NCBI RefSeq assembly: GCF_003205295.1
Contig: NZ_QJRP01000003.1
Span: 1-64,000, forward strand
Reading direction: 5' to 3'
Source: Pseudomonas mosselii
GTDB taxonomy: Bacteria; Pseudomonadota; Gammaproteobacteria; Pseudomonadales; Pseudomonadaceae
DNA: 64,000 nt
The notes under the pieces were generated by a model, which did not search any database, was not told the DNA's origin, and worked only from the letters and a program-made list of their open reading frames with translations. This document shows positions 30,376-40,176 of the stretch, piece by piece. The translations under genes were made by a program, and so were the position numbers. Within the stretch, counting starts at the first letter, position 1, and each line of letters begins with the position of its first letter.

Positions 30376-30403
30376 ATATGGGGGGAGGGGGGAAGGATTT
30401 CAA
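30376..30403 (-). promoter_or_regulatory. Sigma-32 (RpoH) heat-shock promoter for hslVU
   Basis: Read on the minus strand: TTGAAA (30398-30403), 14 bases, then CCCCATAT (30376-30383). This is close to the sigma-32 consensus CTTGAAA-N13/14-CCCCATNT. Transcription would start about 40 bases before the hslV TTG. Heat-shock control of hslVU is established in other proteobacteria. Confidence 0.8.
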
Positions 30404-30453
30404 CCTTGGGGGATGAGTGGTTGGCGCAGGGCAGGCGCATTCATGTTGGGGCA

Positions 30454-30517
30454 TTCGCGGGTAAACCCGCTCCCACAGGCGCTTCGATAGCCCTGTGGGA
30501 GCGGGTTTACCCGCGAA
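30454..30517. repeat. REP pair (type A) between hslV and pyrC'
   Basis: Two 26-base arms, 30454-30479 and 30492-30517, are perfect inverse complements around a 12-base loop. It lies downstream of the pyrRBC' genes and upstream of the hslV promoter. Confidence 0.88.
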
Positions 30518-30534
30518 GGGGGCGGTGCGGTCTA

Positions 30535-31806
30535 TCAGGCTTCGTGGCAGACGTGCCCGTCGACCAAGGTATAACGCACCGCGCCCGGCAGGCAGTGGCC
30601 GATGAACGGGCAGTTCGCGCCGCGGGAGAACCACTGCTCGCCTGCAACAGTGGACGCTTTCGGATCGAACAGCACCAGGTCCGCCGCGCCGCCCACCTTC
30701 AGCTCGCCGGCCGGCAGGCGCATGGCCGCGGCCGGGCCGCTGCTCAGGCGTGCCAGCAGGGTCGGCAGGTCGAGCAGGCCGTCCTCGACCAGGGTCATGG
30801 CCAGCGGCAGCAGCAGTTCGACGCTGCTGATACCCGGCTCGGTGGCACCGAACGGCGCCAGCTTGGCATCACGCTCGTGGGGCTGGTGGTGGCTGGAAAT
30901 CGCCTGGATCACCCCGGACTTCACCGCCTCGCGCAGGCCGTCGCGGTCGGCGGCGCTGCGCAGCGGTGGCTGCACGTGGTACAGGCTGGAGAAGTCGCGC
31001 AGCGCCTCGTCGGTGAGGATCAGCTGGTACAGCGCCACATCGGCGGTGACCGGCAGCCCCAACTGCTGGGCCTGGGCGATCAGCCGGGCGCCGCGGGCGC
31101 TGGTGATCTGGCTGAAGTGGGCGCGTACGCCGCTCTGCTCGACCAGCAGCAGGTTGCGCGCCAGGGCCACGGTCTCGGCGGTTTCCGGGATGCCCGGAAG
31201 GCCGAGGAAGCTGGCCATCGGGCCTTCGTGGGCCAGGCCGCCCTGGGCCAGGTCGCGGTCCTGGGAGTGGAACACCACGGTCAGGTCGAAGGTCGCCGCG
31301 TACTCCAGGGCACGGGCCAGGGTGCGGTTGTTGGGGATTTCCTTAAGGCCATTGCCGAAGGCCACGCAACCGGTGTCGCGCAGGGCCACCAGCTCGGCCA
31401 GTTGCTCGCCTTCCAGGCCCTTGGTCAGGGCGCCGATCGGGTAGACCTTGCTGTTGGCGGCTTCGCGGGCGCGGTCGAGGATCAGTTCGGCGACCGCCGA
31501 AGTGTCCAGCACCGGCTTGGTCTGCGGCGGGCAGCACAGGCTGGTGACACCGCCGGCTACAGCGGCGCGGGTTTCGCTGGCGATGTTGCCCTTGCGGCTG
31601 TAGCCCGGCTCGCGCAGGGATACGCCGAGGTCGACCAGGCCAGGGGCTGCCACCAGGCCGTCGGCCTGGATCGTGCGGCTGGCGCTGAAGCCGGCCGGCG
31701 CCGCGCCGATGGCGGCAATACGACCGCCGTCCAGGTGCAGGTCGGTGACGCGGTCAAGGCCGCTGGCAGGATCGATGACCCGGGCGCCGATAATGCTGAT
31801 GGTCAC
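30535..31806 (-). CDS. pyrC': Dihydroorotase-like protein PyrC' (catalytically inactive partner of ATCase)
   Basis: A 423-residue amidohydrolase-fold homologue of dihydroorotase. The usual metal-binding HxH before LREPG is replaced by Gly-Val-Ser (residues 61-63 in [12 protein letters not shown]), so zinc binding and catalysis should be lost. In pseudomonads this pseudo-dihydroorotase (pyrC' or pyrX) is needed for aspartate transcarbamoylase to assemble into its large dodecamer. It overlaps pyrB by 4 bases, which suits a structural partner. A working dihydroorotase must be encoded elsewhere. Confidence 0.93.
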   Translation of the reverse strand: MTISIIGARVIDPASGLDRVTDLHLDGGRIAAIGAAPAGFSASRTIQADGLVAAPGLVDLGVSLREPGYSRKGNIASETRAAVAGGVTSLCCPPQTKPVLDTSAVAELILDRAREAANSKVYPIGALTKGLEGEQLAELVALRDTGCVAFGNGLKEIPNNRTLARALEYAATFDLTVVFHSQDRDLAQGGLAHEGPMASFLGLPGIPETAETVALARNLLLVEQSGVRAHFSQITSARGARLIAQAQQLGLPVTADVALYQLILTDEALRDFSSLYHVQPPLRSAADRDGLREAVKSGVIQAISSHHQPHERDAKLAPFGATEPGISSVELLLPLAMTLVEDGLLDLPTLLARLSSGPAAAMRLPAGELKVGGAADLVLFDPKASTVAGEQWFSRGANCPFIGHCLPGAVRYTLVDGHVCHEA

Positions 31807-32807
31807 TGGGCGTTCTCCTGGTCGAATTGACGTTGCGCGTTCTGTCCGCTCATGGCCATGGACAGCACGGCCATGCGCACGGCGATGCCGTAGGTGACCT
31901 GGTTGAGGATCACCGAGTGCTGGCCGTCGGCCACCGCCGATTCAATCTCGACACCGCGGTTGATCGGGCCCGGGTGCATGACGATGGCATCCGGCTTGGC
32001 CCCGGCCAGGCGCGCGGTGGTCAGGCCGAACAGGCGGTAGAACTCGCCCTCGCTGGGCAGCAGGCCGCCGGCCATGCGCTCGCGCTGCAGGCGCAGCATG
32101 ATCACCACGTCGACGTCCTTCAGGCCTTCGGCGAGGTCGGTGTAGACCTTCACGCCATATTGCTCGATGCCGATCGGGATCAGCGTCTTCGGGCCGATCA
32201 CGCGGATGTCCGGGCAGCCCAGCGCCTTGAGCGCGAGCATGTCCGAGCGGGCCACCCGCGAGTGCAGGATGTCGCCGACGATGGCCACGGAGAGGTTTTC
32301 GAAACCGCCCTTGTGCCGACGAATGGTGAGCATGTCGAGCATGCCCTGGGTCGGGTGGGCGTGGCGGCCGTCACCGCCGTTGATCACTGCCACGTCCGGG
32401 CACACATGCTCGGCGATGAAGTGGGCGGCGCCGGAATCGGAGTGGCGCACGACAAACATGTCGGCGGCCATGGCCTCCAGGTTGCGCAGGGTGTCGAACA
32501 GGGTCTCGCCCTTGCTGGTCGAGGAAGTCGATACGTTCAGGCTGATCACGTCGGCCGACAGGCGCTGGGCGGCCAGTTCGAAGGTGGTGCGGGTGCGGGT
32601 GGAGTTCTCGAAGAACACGTTGCACACGGTCTTGCCGCGCAGCAACGGGACTTTCTTCACGGCCCGGGCGCCGACTTCGAGGAACGAGTCGGCGGTGTCG
32701 AGGATCTCGGTGAGCAGTTCGCGGGGCAAACCGTCGAGCGAGAGGAAGTGGCGCAGCTGGCCCTGGTCATTGAGCTGCAGCGGGCGCTTGGCGTCGAATG
32801 GCGTCAT
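31803..32807 (-). CDS. pyrB: Aspartate carbamoyltransferase catalytic subunit
   Basis: A 334-residue enzyme making carbamoyl-aspartate, the committed step of pyrimidine synthesis. The carbamoyl-phosphate site STRTR is at residues 69-73, with further family motifs [21 protein letters not shown] and [13 protein letters not shown]. It has a longer N-terminus than the enteric subunit, as expected for the pseudomonad class-A enzyme, which lacks a PyrI regulatory chain. It lies between pyrR and pyrC'. Confidence 0.97.
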   Translation of the reverse strand: MTPFDAKRPLQLNDQGQLRHFLSLDGLPRELLTEILDTADSFLEVGARAVKKVPLLRGKTVCNVFFENSTRTRTTFELAAQRLSADVISLNVSTSSTSKGETLFDTLRNLEAMAADMFVVRHSDSGAAHFIAEHVCPDVAVINGGDGRHAHPTQGMLDMLTIRRHKGGFENLSVAIVGDILHSRVARSDMLALKALGCPDIRVIGPKTLIPIGIEQYGVKVYTDLAEGLKDVDVVIMLRLQRERMAGGLLPSEGEFYRLFGLTTARLAGAKPDAIVMHPGPINRGVEIESAVADGQHSVILNQVTYGIAVRMAVLSMAMSGQNAQRQFDQENAQ

Positions 32808-32819
32808 CGCGGGGGACTC

Positions 32820-33338
32820 TTAAAGGGCGGAAGCGGGAGCGAGGTCCTGGCGCTCGAGGGCGAGCGGCGTGGGTCCGGTCAATTTTACCCGTTCATGGGC
32901 CGCCAGGGACAGGGTGGCGCCAAGCACATTCGGGCGGATCGGCAATTCGCCGGCATCCAGGTCGAGCAGGCAGGCCAGGGTCACGCTGGCTGGACGGCCA
33001 TAGTCGAACAACTCGTTGAGGGCGGCGCGGATGGTGCGCCCGCTCATCAGCACGTCGTCCACCAGCACCAGATGCTGGCCTTCGATCTCGAACGGCAGCT
33101 CGGACGGGCGCACCTGCGGGTGCAGGCCGTTCTGGCTGAAGTCGTCGCGGTAGAAGGACACATCCAGGGTGCCCAGCGGGCCCTGGTCGCCCAGCTCGGC
33201 CTGCAGGGCCTGGGCCACCCACACGCCGCCGGTGCGGATGCCGATGAAACGCGGCTCGCTGATGCCGCGGCGGGCCAGGTGGGCGCGAAGGTCGACGGCC
33301 ATCTGCCGGATCAGATCGGCGGGATTGGGTAGGCTCAT
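32820..33338 (-). CDS. pyrR: Bifunctional pyr regulator / uracil phosphoribosyltransferase PyrR
   Basis: A 172-residue type I phosphoribosyltransferase with the 13-residue PRPP motif [13 protein letters not shown] at about residues 91-103. In Gram-positives PyrR attenuates pyr mRNA; in pseudomonads it is linked to pyrimidine control, but the mechanism cannot be read here. No attenuator-like structure was recognised in the 12-base gap before pyrB. It opens pyrR-pyrB-pyrC'. Confidence 0.93.
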   Translation of the reverse strand: MSLPNPADLIRQMAVDLRAHLARRGISEPRFIGIRTGGVWVAQALQAELGDQGPLGTLDVSFYRDDFSQNGLHPQVRPSELPFEIEGQHLVLVDDVLMSGRTIRAALNELFDYGRPASVTLACLLDLDAGELPIRPNVLGATLSLAAHERVKLTGPTPLALERQDLAPASAL

Positions 33339-33389
33339 TGCGTGCTCCTCGGAAGGCGGGCGCCGGCTCCAGCCGGCGGCAAAGCGGAT

Positions 33390-33815
33390 TTAAGTGTTGG
33401 CCTCCAGCCAGCCTTGCAGCAGCAGGGCGGCGGCGATGGCGTCGACCGGGTTGTCGCGGTAGCTGCCGTGGCGCCCGCTTCGGGCCATCTGCTCGCCCTT
33501 GGCCTCGAAGGTGGTCAGGCGTTCGTCGTGGGTGTGCACCGGCAGGTTGTAGCGACCGTGCAGGCGCCGGGCGAATTTCTCGGCGCGCTCGCTCATCTCG
33601 CTGGGCGTGCCGTCCATGTTCAGCGGCAGGCCGACGACGATGGCGTCGGGTTTCCATTCCTTGATCAGCTTCTCGACCTGGTTCCAGTCCGGCACGCCGT
33701 TCTGCGCCTTGAGCGTGCACAGTTCGCGGGCCTGGCCGGTGATCACCTGGCCGACGGCGACGCCGATCTGCCGGGTGCCGTAGTCGAAGCCCAGCAGCAG
33801 GCGCAGTTCGGCCAT
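33390..33815 (-). CDS. ruvX: Putative pre-16S rRNA nuclease RuvX (YqgF)
   Basis: A 141-residue RNase H-fold protein thought to trim the 5' end of 16S rRNA; it also resembles Holliday-junction resolvases. The metal-binding pattern begins in LLGFDYGTRQIGVAVG, with VHTHDERLTTFEAK and the terminal DNPVDAIAAALLLQGWLE following. Its start touches the algH stop. The yqgE-ruvX-pyrR order is widely conserved. Confidence 0.94.
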   Translation of the reverse strand: MAELRLLLGFDYGTRQIGVAVGQVITGQARELCTLKAQNGVPDWNQVEKLIKEWKPDAIVVGLPLNMDGTPSEMSERAEKFARRLHGRYNLPVHTHDERLTTFEAKGEQMARSGRHGSYRDNPVDAIAAALLLQGWLEANT

Positions 33816-34384
33816 CAGGCGTGGCCCGCCTGGCTGGTCAGCAGGCTGAGGTTGATCCCCAGGCTGGCGGCAGCGGCGCCCAGGCGCTGGTCGCTGGCCA
33901 GGCCGAAGATGATCTCGGGGTCGAACGGGCAGTTGAGCCAGGCGTTGTCGGCCAGCTCCGCCTCAAGCTGGCCGGCTTCCCAGCCCGCGTAGCCCAGGGT
34001 GATCAGGCTCTTGCGCGGACCGTCGCCGGCGGCGATGGCGAACAGCACGTCTTGGGAGGTGGACAGCGACAGGCCCTCCAGCTCGACCGTGGCCTGGTAG
34101 CTGCGGTCGTTGCTATGCAGCACGAAACCGCGGTCGGTCTGCACCGGGCCACCCTGGTAGATCGGGATGTGCACAGTGCTGGCCGGCGGCTCGTCGTCCG
34201 GGCGCAACTGCTCGAGGATGTCGGCCAGGTTCAGCTCCTGCGGGCGGTTGACCACCAGGCCCATGGCGCCGTGGGCATTGTGCTCGACGATGTAGGTGAG
34301 GGTCTGGGCAAAGTTCGGATCGGCCATGTGCGGCATGGCGATCAGGAACTGGTGCTTGAGGTAGCTGGGGGCGAGGGTCTTCAT
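33815..34384 (-). CDS. algH: YqgE/AlgH family protein
   Basis: A 189-residue UPF0301 protein. Family hallmarks are YLKHQFLIAMPHMADPNFAQTLTYIVEHNAHGAMGLVVNRP and, later, LFAIAAGDGPRKSLITLGYAGWEAGQLE. AlgH was tied to alginate regulation in P. aeruginosa, but its molecular role is unsettled. ATG 34384 gives the usual MKTLAPSYLK start. It overlaps ruvX by one base. Confidence 0.92.
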   Translation of the reverse strand: MKTLAPSYLKHQFLIAMPHMADPNFAQTLTYIVEHNAHGAMGLVVNRPQELNLADILEQLRPDDEPPASTVHIPIYQGGPVQTDRGFVLHSNDRSYQATVELEGLSLSTSQDVLFAIAAGDGPRKSLITLGYAGWEAGQLEAELADNAWLNCPFDPEIIFGLASDQRLGAAAASLGINLSLLTSQAGHA

Positions 34385-34438
34385 GACCGCTAGTGTGGCG
34401 CCAGGTGGCGAGGCTGACAAGGTGCTCTGCAGTCCCGA

Positions 34439-35338
34439 TCAGTTGCTCGACAGCCGGTCACCCCGGGCAAAGCGCCAGGTGCGGATGATCTCCAGACGGT
34501 CGAATTCCGCCAGGTCGCCGGTGAACGGCGCGAACGGCGCCGCCAGACGCACGATGCGCTGGGCCGCCTGGTCCAGCACTGGCTGGCCAGAGGACTCCAG
34601 TACCAGCACCTCGTACAGCGAGCCGTCGCGGTTGATCGATACCATCATCCGCAAGCTGCCGTACATTTGCTGGCGCCGGGCCTCTTCGGGGTAGTTGAGG
34701 TTGCCGATGCGCTCGACCTTCTTGCGCCACTCTTCCTTGTACCAGGCGCCCTTGTCGCGCAGGGTCGAGGCGGCGTTCAGACGATGGATGCGCGGGCGCT
34801 TGGCATACAGCTGCTGCTCATGGGACAGCTCGGCCTCGAGGCTGGCGATCTGGCTGGACAGCTGCGAGCTGTCGAAGTCCGGCACCTTGGCCTCGGGCTT
34901 GGGCTGCGGCTTGCTTTCCTTCGGCCTGGGCTCGACCTTCTGGGTTTTCGGCGCTTGGGTGGCGACCACGGACTTCGCCGGTGCGGGCGGGGTTTGCGGT
35001 TTCGCCGCCGGCGGCGGGGTGATCTTGTTGATCTTGCTGTCCTGGAACGGCGCGACCTCGGTGGTCTTGGGCACCGCCTTCTTCTCCAGGGTGCCGCTGC
35101 CCTGCTGGTTGTCCTGGGCCTGGAAGTCGGCCTTCTCGGGCGCTTTCTCGCTCTTGAAGGTGGCCAGGGTGATGTCCATGGTGTGGCGGATATCAGCCGG
35201 TTTGACCACGGTGAAACCCACGCCGAGGATCAGCGCCAGGTGCACCAGGGCGGCCAGGAACAGGGTGAAGCCGAGGCGGTCCACCGGGCGAACGCGGGGT
35301 GGCAGCAGGTCGGCGGGGATGTCGGCGGGCAGCGTCAT
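34439..35338 (-). CDS. tonB3: Energy transducer TonB (TonB3-like)
   Basis: A 299-residue TonB-family protein: a short cytoplasmic N-terminus, one membrane helix at about 22-45 (LGFTLFLAALVHLALILGVGFTVV), then a long Pro/Lys-rich periplasmic spacer (about 100-155). The TonB C-terminal domain follows (LNYPEEARRQQMYGSLRMMVSINRDGSLYEVLVLESSGQPVLDQAA). Its place between algH and gshB-pilG matches tonB3 of P. aeruginosa, which is needed for twitching motility; the symbol rests on that synteny. Confidence 0.87.
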   Translation of the reverse strand: MTLPADIPADLLPPRVRPVDRLGFTLFLAALVHLALILGVGFTVVKPADIRHTMDITLATFKSEKAPEKADFQAQDNQQGSGTLEKKAVPKTTEVAPFQDSKINKITPPPAAKPQTPPAPAKSVVATQAPKTQKVEPRPKESKPQPKPEAKVPDFDSSQLSSQIASLEAELSHEQQLYAKRPRIHRLNAASTLRDKGAWYKEEWRKKVERIGNLNYPEEARRQQMYGSLRMMVSINRDGSLYEVLVLESSGQPVLDQAAQRIVRLAAPFAPFTGDLAEFDRLEIIRTWRFARGDRLSSN

Positions 35339-35428
35339 CAGGTATCCAGCAACCGCGAAACAGGGCGCAGGTCAGCGAAAAAGGACCGGCATCATACCCC
35401 ACTCCGCGGGTTTGCCGCGTGTCGGCGG

Positions 35429-36382
35429 TCAGCGCGCCTGCAACTGGCGATCAATGGCGTCCATCAAGCGGCCGCCGATGTCGGTGTTGTAGGCCGCGTC
35501 GATCTCGCGGATGCAGGTCGGGCTGGTGACGTTGATCTCGGTGAGGTAGTCGCCGATCACGTCCAGGCCGACGAACAGCAGGCCCTTCTCGCGCAGGGTC
35601 GGGCCGACCTGGGCGGCGATCCAGCGGTCGCGCTCGCTCAACGGCCGGGCTTCGCCGCGTCCGCCGGCGGCCAGGTTGCCGCGGGTCTCGCCACTGGCCG
35701 GGATGCGCGCCAGGCAGTAATCCACCGGCTCGCCGTCGATCATCAGGATGCGCTTGTCGCCGTCCTTGATCGCCGGCAGGTAGGCCTGGGCCATGATCTG
35801 CTGGGCGCCGAGCGCGGTCAGGGTCTCGAGGATCACCGACAGGTTGGGGTCACCGGCCCGGTGACGGAAGATCGAGGTGCCACCCATGCCGTCCAGCGGC
35901 TTGAGGATCACGTCGCCATGTTCGGCGGCGAAGGCGCGGATGATGTCCGGGCGGCGGCTGACCAGGGTCGGCGGCGTGCACTGCGGGAACAGCGTGGCGA
36001 ACAGTTTCTCGTTGCAGTCGCGCAGGCTTTGCGGGCGGTTGACCACCAGCACGCCTTCGGCCTCGGCCTGTTCCAGCAGGTAGGTGCTGTAGACGAACTC
36101 CATGTCGAAGGGCGGGTCCTTGCGCATCAGGATCACGTCCAGCTCGGCCAGGGGGCTGTCCTGCTCCTCGTCCAGCTCGAACCAGCGGGCCGGGTCGGCG
36201 AACACCCTGAGCGGACGCATGCGCGCGCGGGCCTTGCCCTGGGCCTGGTACAGGTCGCGTTGTTCCATGTAGAACAGGCTCCAGCCGCGGGCCTGGGCAG
36301 CCAGCAGCATGGCCAGCGAGCTGTCCTTTTTGTAGGAGATGGACGCGATGGGGTCCATGACAATCCCGAGGCGAACGCTCAT
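35429..36382 (-). CDS. gshB: Glutathione synthetase
   Basis: A 317-residue ATP-grasp enzyme joining gamma-glutamylcysteine and glycine. Family features: MSVRLGIVMDPIASISYKKDSSLAML at the start, DVILMRKDPPFDMEFVYSTYLLE, the ATP-grasp LKPLDGMGGTSIFRH and the C-terminal INVTSPTCIREID. ATG 36382 is chosen over the longer open frame because it gives the exact family N-terminus. It is transcribed divergently from pilG. Confidence 0.97.
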   Translation of the reverse strand: MSVRLGIVMDPIASISYKKDSSLAMLLAAQARGWSLFYMEQRDLYQAQGKARARMRPLRVFADPARWFELDEEQDSPLAELDVILMRKDPPFDMEFVYSTYLLEQAEAEGVLVVNRPQSLRDCNEKLFATLFPQCTPPTLVSRRPDIIRAFAAEHGDVILKPLDGMGGTSIFRHRAGDPNLSVILETLTALGAQQIMAQAYLPAIKDGDKRILMIDGEPVDYCLARIPASGETRGNLAAGGRGEARPLSERDRWIAAQVGPTLREKGLLFVGLDVIGDYLTEINVTSPTCIREIDAAYNTDIGGRLMDAIDRQLQAR

Positions 36383-36722
36383 GGGGTAGTTCCTCTTGGC
36401 GGCGGGTGGCCGCGATGGCACGAAAGAAAAGTGGCTCAGGGTGGCGCCGGGCGCGCCCACGGTCAAGGGGCGGGCGGATGGAATGGCCTTCGGGAGTGTG
36501 CTAAAAAGGCCGGACAAGTGGTCTGTGTTGGCCTCCAGCCTGGCCGTACCTCCAAGAGCTGGGGCTGCTGCGCAGCCCATCGCGACACAAGGCCGCTCCC
36601 ACAGGGTTCGGCGTCGGATGGCTGCTCAGCGCAACGCATGGACAGGTGGGAGCGGCCTTGTGTCGCGATGGGGCGCGAAGCGGCCCCAGGATTTCGGCCC
36701 CGGCAGCGATGGTAGTGCGACT
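36383..36722. other. Divergent gshB-pilG intergenic region
   Basis: A 340-base gap without a gene. It contains the gshB promoter region on the minus side and, nearer pilG, a REP pair of type B. No clear promoter for pilG was recognised between the REP pair and the ATG at 36723, so pilG transcription probably begins upstream of or within the REP sequence. Confidence 0.5.
36559..36689. repeat. REP pair (type B) upstream of pilG
   Basis: Arms at about 36559-36602 and 36646-36689 share the core CGACACAAGGCCGCTCCCAC and GC-rich inner repeats, in inverse orientation with a 43-base spacer. The right arm ends only 33 bases before the pilG ATG. Confidence 0.83.
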
Positions 36723-37124
36723 ATGGAACAACCCCTGAAGGTGATGGTGATCGACGACTCCCGCACGATCCGCCGCACCGCGCAGATGTTGCTCGGCGAG
36801 GCAGGCTGCGAGGTGATCACCGCCAGCGACGGCTTCGACGCCCTGGCCAAGATCGTCGACCACAAGCCCCGAATCATCTTCGTCGATGTGCTGATGCCGC
36901 GCCTTGACGGTTACCAGACCTGCGCCATCATCAAGCACAACAACGCATTCAAGGACACCCCGGTGATCCTGCTCTCTTCCCGTGATGGCTTGTTCGACAA
37001 GGCCCGCGGCCGGGTGGTCGGCTCCGACCAGTTCCTGACCAAACCGTTCAGCAAGGAAGAACTGCTCGACGCGATCCGTGCCAGCGTGCCCGGTTTCGCC
37101 GCGCAGGACCCAAACGCACCCTGA
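36723..37124 (+). CDS. pilG: Twitching-motility response regulator PilG
   Basis: A 133-residue single-domain receiver with the acidic pair DD at 11-12, phospho-acceptor Asp55 (IIFVDVLMPRLDG), the T/S switch in ILLSSRDG and lysine in FLTKPFSK. In P. aeruginosa PilG promotes pilus extension and is phosphorylated by ChpA. ATG 36723 has no good Shine-Dalgarno; it is chosen for the conserved N-terminus. First gene of pilG-pilH-pilI-pilJ-chpA-chpC. Confidence 0.94.
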   Translation: MEQPLKVMVIDDSRTIRRTAQMLLGEAGCEVITASDGFDALAKIVDHKPRIIFVDVLMPRLDGYQTCAIIKHNNAFKDTPVILLSSRDGLFDKARGRVVGSDQFLTKPFSKEELLDAIRASVPGFAAQDPNAP

Positions 37125-37171
37125 CGCCGCCTTCACCGGACGGCGTCTCTATTTCCTGATGGGGAAACAGC

Positions 37172-37537
37172 ATGGCCCGAATTCTGATTGTCGATGATTC
37201 GCCGACAGAGATGTATCGATTGACCGAATGGCTCGAAAATCACGGCCACCAGGTGCTCAAGGCCGACAATGGCGCCGACGGCGTGGCCTTGGCCCGTCAG
37301 GAAAAACCCGATGCCGTGCTGATGGACATCGTCATGCAAGGCATGAATGGTTTCCAGGCCACCCGCCAGTTGAGCAAGGATGACGAGACCCGTCACATCC
37401 CGGTGATCGTGGTGACCACCAAGGATCAGGATACCGATCGCATCTGGGCCCTGCGTCAGGGCGCCCGCGACTTTCTTACCAAACCTGTGGAAGAGGACGC
37501 ACTGATCCGCAAGCTGCAAGAAGTGCTCGGCGCTTGA
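37172..37537 (+). CDS. pilH: Twitching-motility response regulator PilH
   Basis: A 121-residue CheY-like receiver with Asp8/Asp9, phospho-acceptor Asp52 (AVLMDIVMQGMNGFQATRQL), VVTTKDQ and FLTKPV. It is the second output of the Pil-Chp system and acts in opposition to PilG in P. aeruginosa. GGGG-AAACAGC precedes the ATG. Its stop overlaps the TTG start of pilI. Confidence 0.95.
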   Translation: MARILIVDDSPTEMYRLTEWLENHGHQVLKADNGADGVALARQEKPDAVLMDIVMQGMNGFQATRQLSKDDETRHIPVIVVTTKDQDTDRIWALRQGARDFLTKPVEEDALIRKLQEVLGA

Positions 37538-38088
37538 CCTCCCGCCCCCAGGGCGCGTCGCTGACCGCTTTCGAGCTTCTGCTGGACATCGACCGGCGCT
37601 GCCGCCTGCTGGTGGCCGACCAGCCACCGCAGGACACCCGCCTGCAGCAGTGGAGCGGCATCGGCTTTCGCATCGCCGGGCAGTGGTTCGTCGCGCCCAT
37701 GGGCGAGGTCGCCGAGGTGCTGCGCGAGCCTCGCAGTAGCCGGGTGCCAGGCGTGCAGCCGTGGGTTCGCGGGGTGGCCAACCTGCGCGGGCGGCTGTTG
37801 CCGGTGATGGACCTGTGCGCGTTCTTCGGCCTCGGCCCGGCGGCGGCGGGCAAGCAACGGCGGGTGCTGGTGCTGGACCACGAGGAGCTGTTCGCCGGGC
37901 TGCTGGTGGACGAGGTGGTAGGCCTGCAGCACTTCGCCCTGAGCAGCCTCGAGCTGTCGCCGCCGCAGCCATTGATCCGCGCGGCCGCGCCCTTCGTGCA
38001 GGGCCATTTCCCCCGTGAACGCAACTGGGCGATCTTCAGCCCGTTCGCCCTGGCCCAGGCCCCGGGTTTTCTCGATGTGGCGTTGTAG
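37534..38088 (+). CDS. pilI: CheW-like coupling protein PilI
   Basis: A 184-residue CheW-domain adaptor linking the receptor PilJ to ChpA. The CheW core is visible: GIGFRIAGQWFVAPMGEVAEVLREPRSSRVPGVQPWVRGVANLRGRLLPVMDLCAFFG. Translation appears to start at TTG 37534, overlapping the pilH stop, which implies coupling. Confidence 0.93.
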   Translation: MTSRPQGASLTAFELLLDIDRRCRLLVADQPPQDTRLQQWSGIGFRIAGQWFVAPMGEVAEVLREPRSSRVPGVQPWVRGVANLRGRLLPVMDLCAFFGLGPAAAGKQRRVLVLDHEELFAGLLVDEVVGLQHFALSSLELSPPQPLIRAAAPFVQGHFPRERNWAIFSPFALAQAPGFLDVAL

Positions 38089-38100
38089 AGGATTTTCGAC

Positions 38101-40176
38101 GTGAACAAGCCAGGACCTTCCGTAGCCACCGCCGGCGTTTCACCCGCCGCCGTGGCCCAGCGCCCGCGCAGCACCGCGCAGATCACCGTGCTGTTCGTGG
38201 TGCTGATCCTGTCGATCGTCCTGTTGTTCGCCAACTTCGCCTACCTCAATACCCAGGCCAACCACGACAAGCAGTACATCGGCCATGCCGGCGAGCTGCG
38301 CGTGCTGTCCCAGCGCATCGCCAAGAACGCCACCGAGGCGGCGGCGGGCAAGGCGCTGGCGTTCAAGCTGCTCAGCGACGCGCGCAACGACTTCGAGCGG
38401 CGCTGGAGCTACCTGCGCGAGGGCGACAAGACCACCGGCCTGCCCGCCGCGCCAGTGACGGTGCGCGACGAGATGGACGCGGTGCGCCAGGACTGGGAGA
38501 ACCTGCGCAAGAACACCGACACCATCCTCGCCAGCGAACAGACCGTGCTGTCGCTGCACCAGGTCGCGGCCACCCTGGCCGAGACCGTGCCGCAACTGCA
38601 GGTCGAATACGAGAAGGTGGTGGAGATCCTGCTGCAGAGTGGCGCGCCGGCCAATCAGGTGGCCGTGGCCCAGCGTCAGCTGCTGCTGGCCGAACGCATA
38701 CTAGGCTCGGTCAATACCGTGCTCGCCGGCGACGAAACCTCGGTGCAGGCCGCCGACGCCTTCGGTCGCGACGCCAGCCGCTTCGGCCAGGTGCTCGAAG
38801 GCATGCTCGCCGGCAACCCGTCGATCCAGGTCACCCGGGTCGAGGACGCCGATGCCCGGGCGCGGCTGGCCGAGATCGCCGAGCTGTTCCAGTTCGTCTC
38901 GGGCTCGGTGGACGAGATCCTCGAGACCTCGCCCGAGCTGTTTCGCGTGCGCGAGGCCGCCGGCAACATCTTCAGCCTGTCGCAGACCCTGCTCGACGAG
39001 GCCTCGCACCTGGCCAACGGCTTCGAGAACCTGGCCGGCGGGCGCACCCTGGACACCGTCGGCGGCTACGTGCTCGGCCTGCTGGCGCTGGCCTCGATCA
39101 TCCTCATCGGCCTGGTGATGGTGCGCGCCACCCACCGCCAGTTGCGCGAGACCGCCGAGAAGAACGAACGCAACCAGCAGGCGATCATGCGCCTGCTCGA
39201 CGAGATCGAGGAGCTGGCCGACGGCGACCTGACTGTCACCGTGTCGGTCACCGAAGACTTCACCGGCGCCATCGCCGACTCGATCAACTACTCGGTCGAC
39301 CAACTGCGCGACCTGGTGGCCACCATCAACCATAGCGCCGAGCAGGTCGCCGCCGCCGTGCAGGACACCCAGAACACCGCTCGCCAGCTGGCCAAGGCCT
39401 CCGAGCACCAGGCCGAGCAGATCAGCGAGGCCTCCGAGGCGGTGGGCGACATGGTCGAGTCGATCGACCGGGTCTCGGCCCACGCCTACGAATCGGCCAA
39501 GGTGGCCGAGCGTTCGGTGGCCATCGCCAACAAGGGCAACGAGGTGGTGCACAACACCATCCACGGCATGGACAACATCCGCGAGCAGATCCAGGACACC
39601 GCCAAGAGGATCAAGCGCCTTGGCGAGTCTTCCCAGGAGATCGGCGACATCGTCAGCCTGATCGACGATATTGCCGACCAGACCAACATCCTCGCCCTCA
39701 ACGCGGCGATCCAGGCCTCGCTGGCCGGCGAGGCCGGTCGCGGCTTCGCCGTGGTCGCTGACGAGGTGCAGCGTCTGGCTGAGCGATCCTCATCGGCGAC
39801 CCGACAGATCGAGGCGCTGGTACGGACCATCCAGGTCGACACCAACGAGGCGGTGATCTCAATGGAGCAGACCACCGCCGAAGTGGTGCGCGGCGCGCGC
39901 CTGGCCCAGGACGCCGGGGTGGCCCTGGCGGAAATCGAGGGCGTCTCGCAGACGATGGCCGAACTTATCCACAGCATCTCCGACGCCGCCCAGTTGCAGA
40001 CTTCCTCGGCCGGGCAGATTTCCCACACCATGGCGGTCATCCAGCAGATCACCGCGCAGACCTCCGCCGGCTCCGGCGCCACCGCCGACAGCATCCGCCA
40101 CCTGGCGCGCATGGCCAGCGAGATGCGCCGTTCAGTGTCCGGCTTCACCCTGCCCAAGCCGGTGGAGCGCTCGTGA
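38101..40176 (+). CDS. pilJ: Methyl-accepting receptor PilJ
   Basis: A 691-residue inner-membrane chemoreceptor-like protein. The first membrane helix is at about residues 25-48 and is followed by a helical PilJ-type periplasmic region. The second helix is at about 321-343 ([21 protein letters not shown]), then HAMP and a signalling domain ([38 protein letters not shown]). It senses surface or pilin signals in the Pil-Chp pathway. GTG 38101 follows GAGGA. The stop overlaps chpA by 4 bases. Confidence 0.94.
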   Translation: MNKPGPSVATAGVSPAAVAQRPRSTAQITVLFVVLILSIVLLFANFAYLNTQANHDKQYIGHAGELRVLSQRIAKNATEAAAGKALAFKLLSDARNDFERRWSYLREGDKTTGLPAAPVTVRDEMDAVRQDWENLRKNTDTILASEQTVLSLHQVAATLAETVPQLQVEYEKVVEILLQSGAPANQVAVAQRQLLLAERILGSVNTVLAGDETSVQAADAFGRDASRFGQVLEGMLAGNPSIQVTRVEDADARARLAEIAELFQFVSGSVDEILETSPELFRVREAAGNIFSLSQTLLDEASHLANGFENLAGGRTLDTVGGYVLGLLALASIILIGLVMVRATHRQLRETAEKNERNQQAIMRLLDEIEELADGDLTVTVSVTEDFTGAIADSINYSVDQLRDLVATINHSAEQVAAAVQDTQNTARQLAKASEHQAEQISEASEAVGDMVESIDRVSAHAYESAKVAERSVAIANKGNEVVHNTIHGMDNIREQIQDTAKRIKRLGESSQEIGDIVSLIDDIADQTNILALNAAIQASLAGEAGRGFAVVADEVQRLAERSSSATRQIEALVRTIQVDTNEAVISMEQTTAEVVRGARLAQDAGVALAEIEGVSQTMAELIHSISDAAQLQTSSAGQISHTMAVIQQITAQTSAGSGATADSIRHLARMASEMRRSVSGFTLPKPVERS

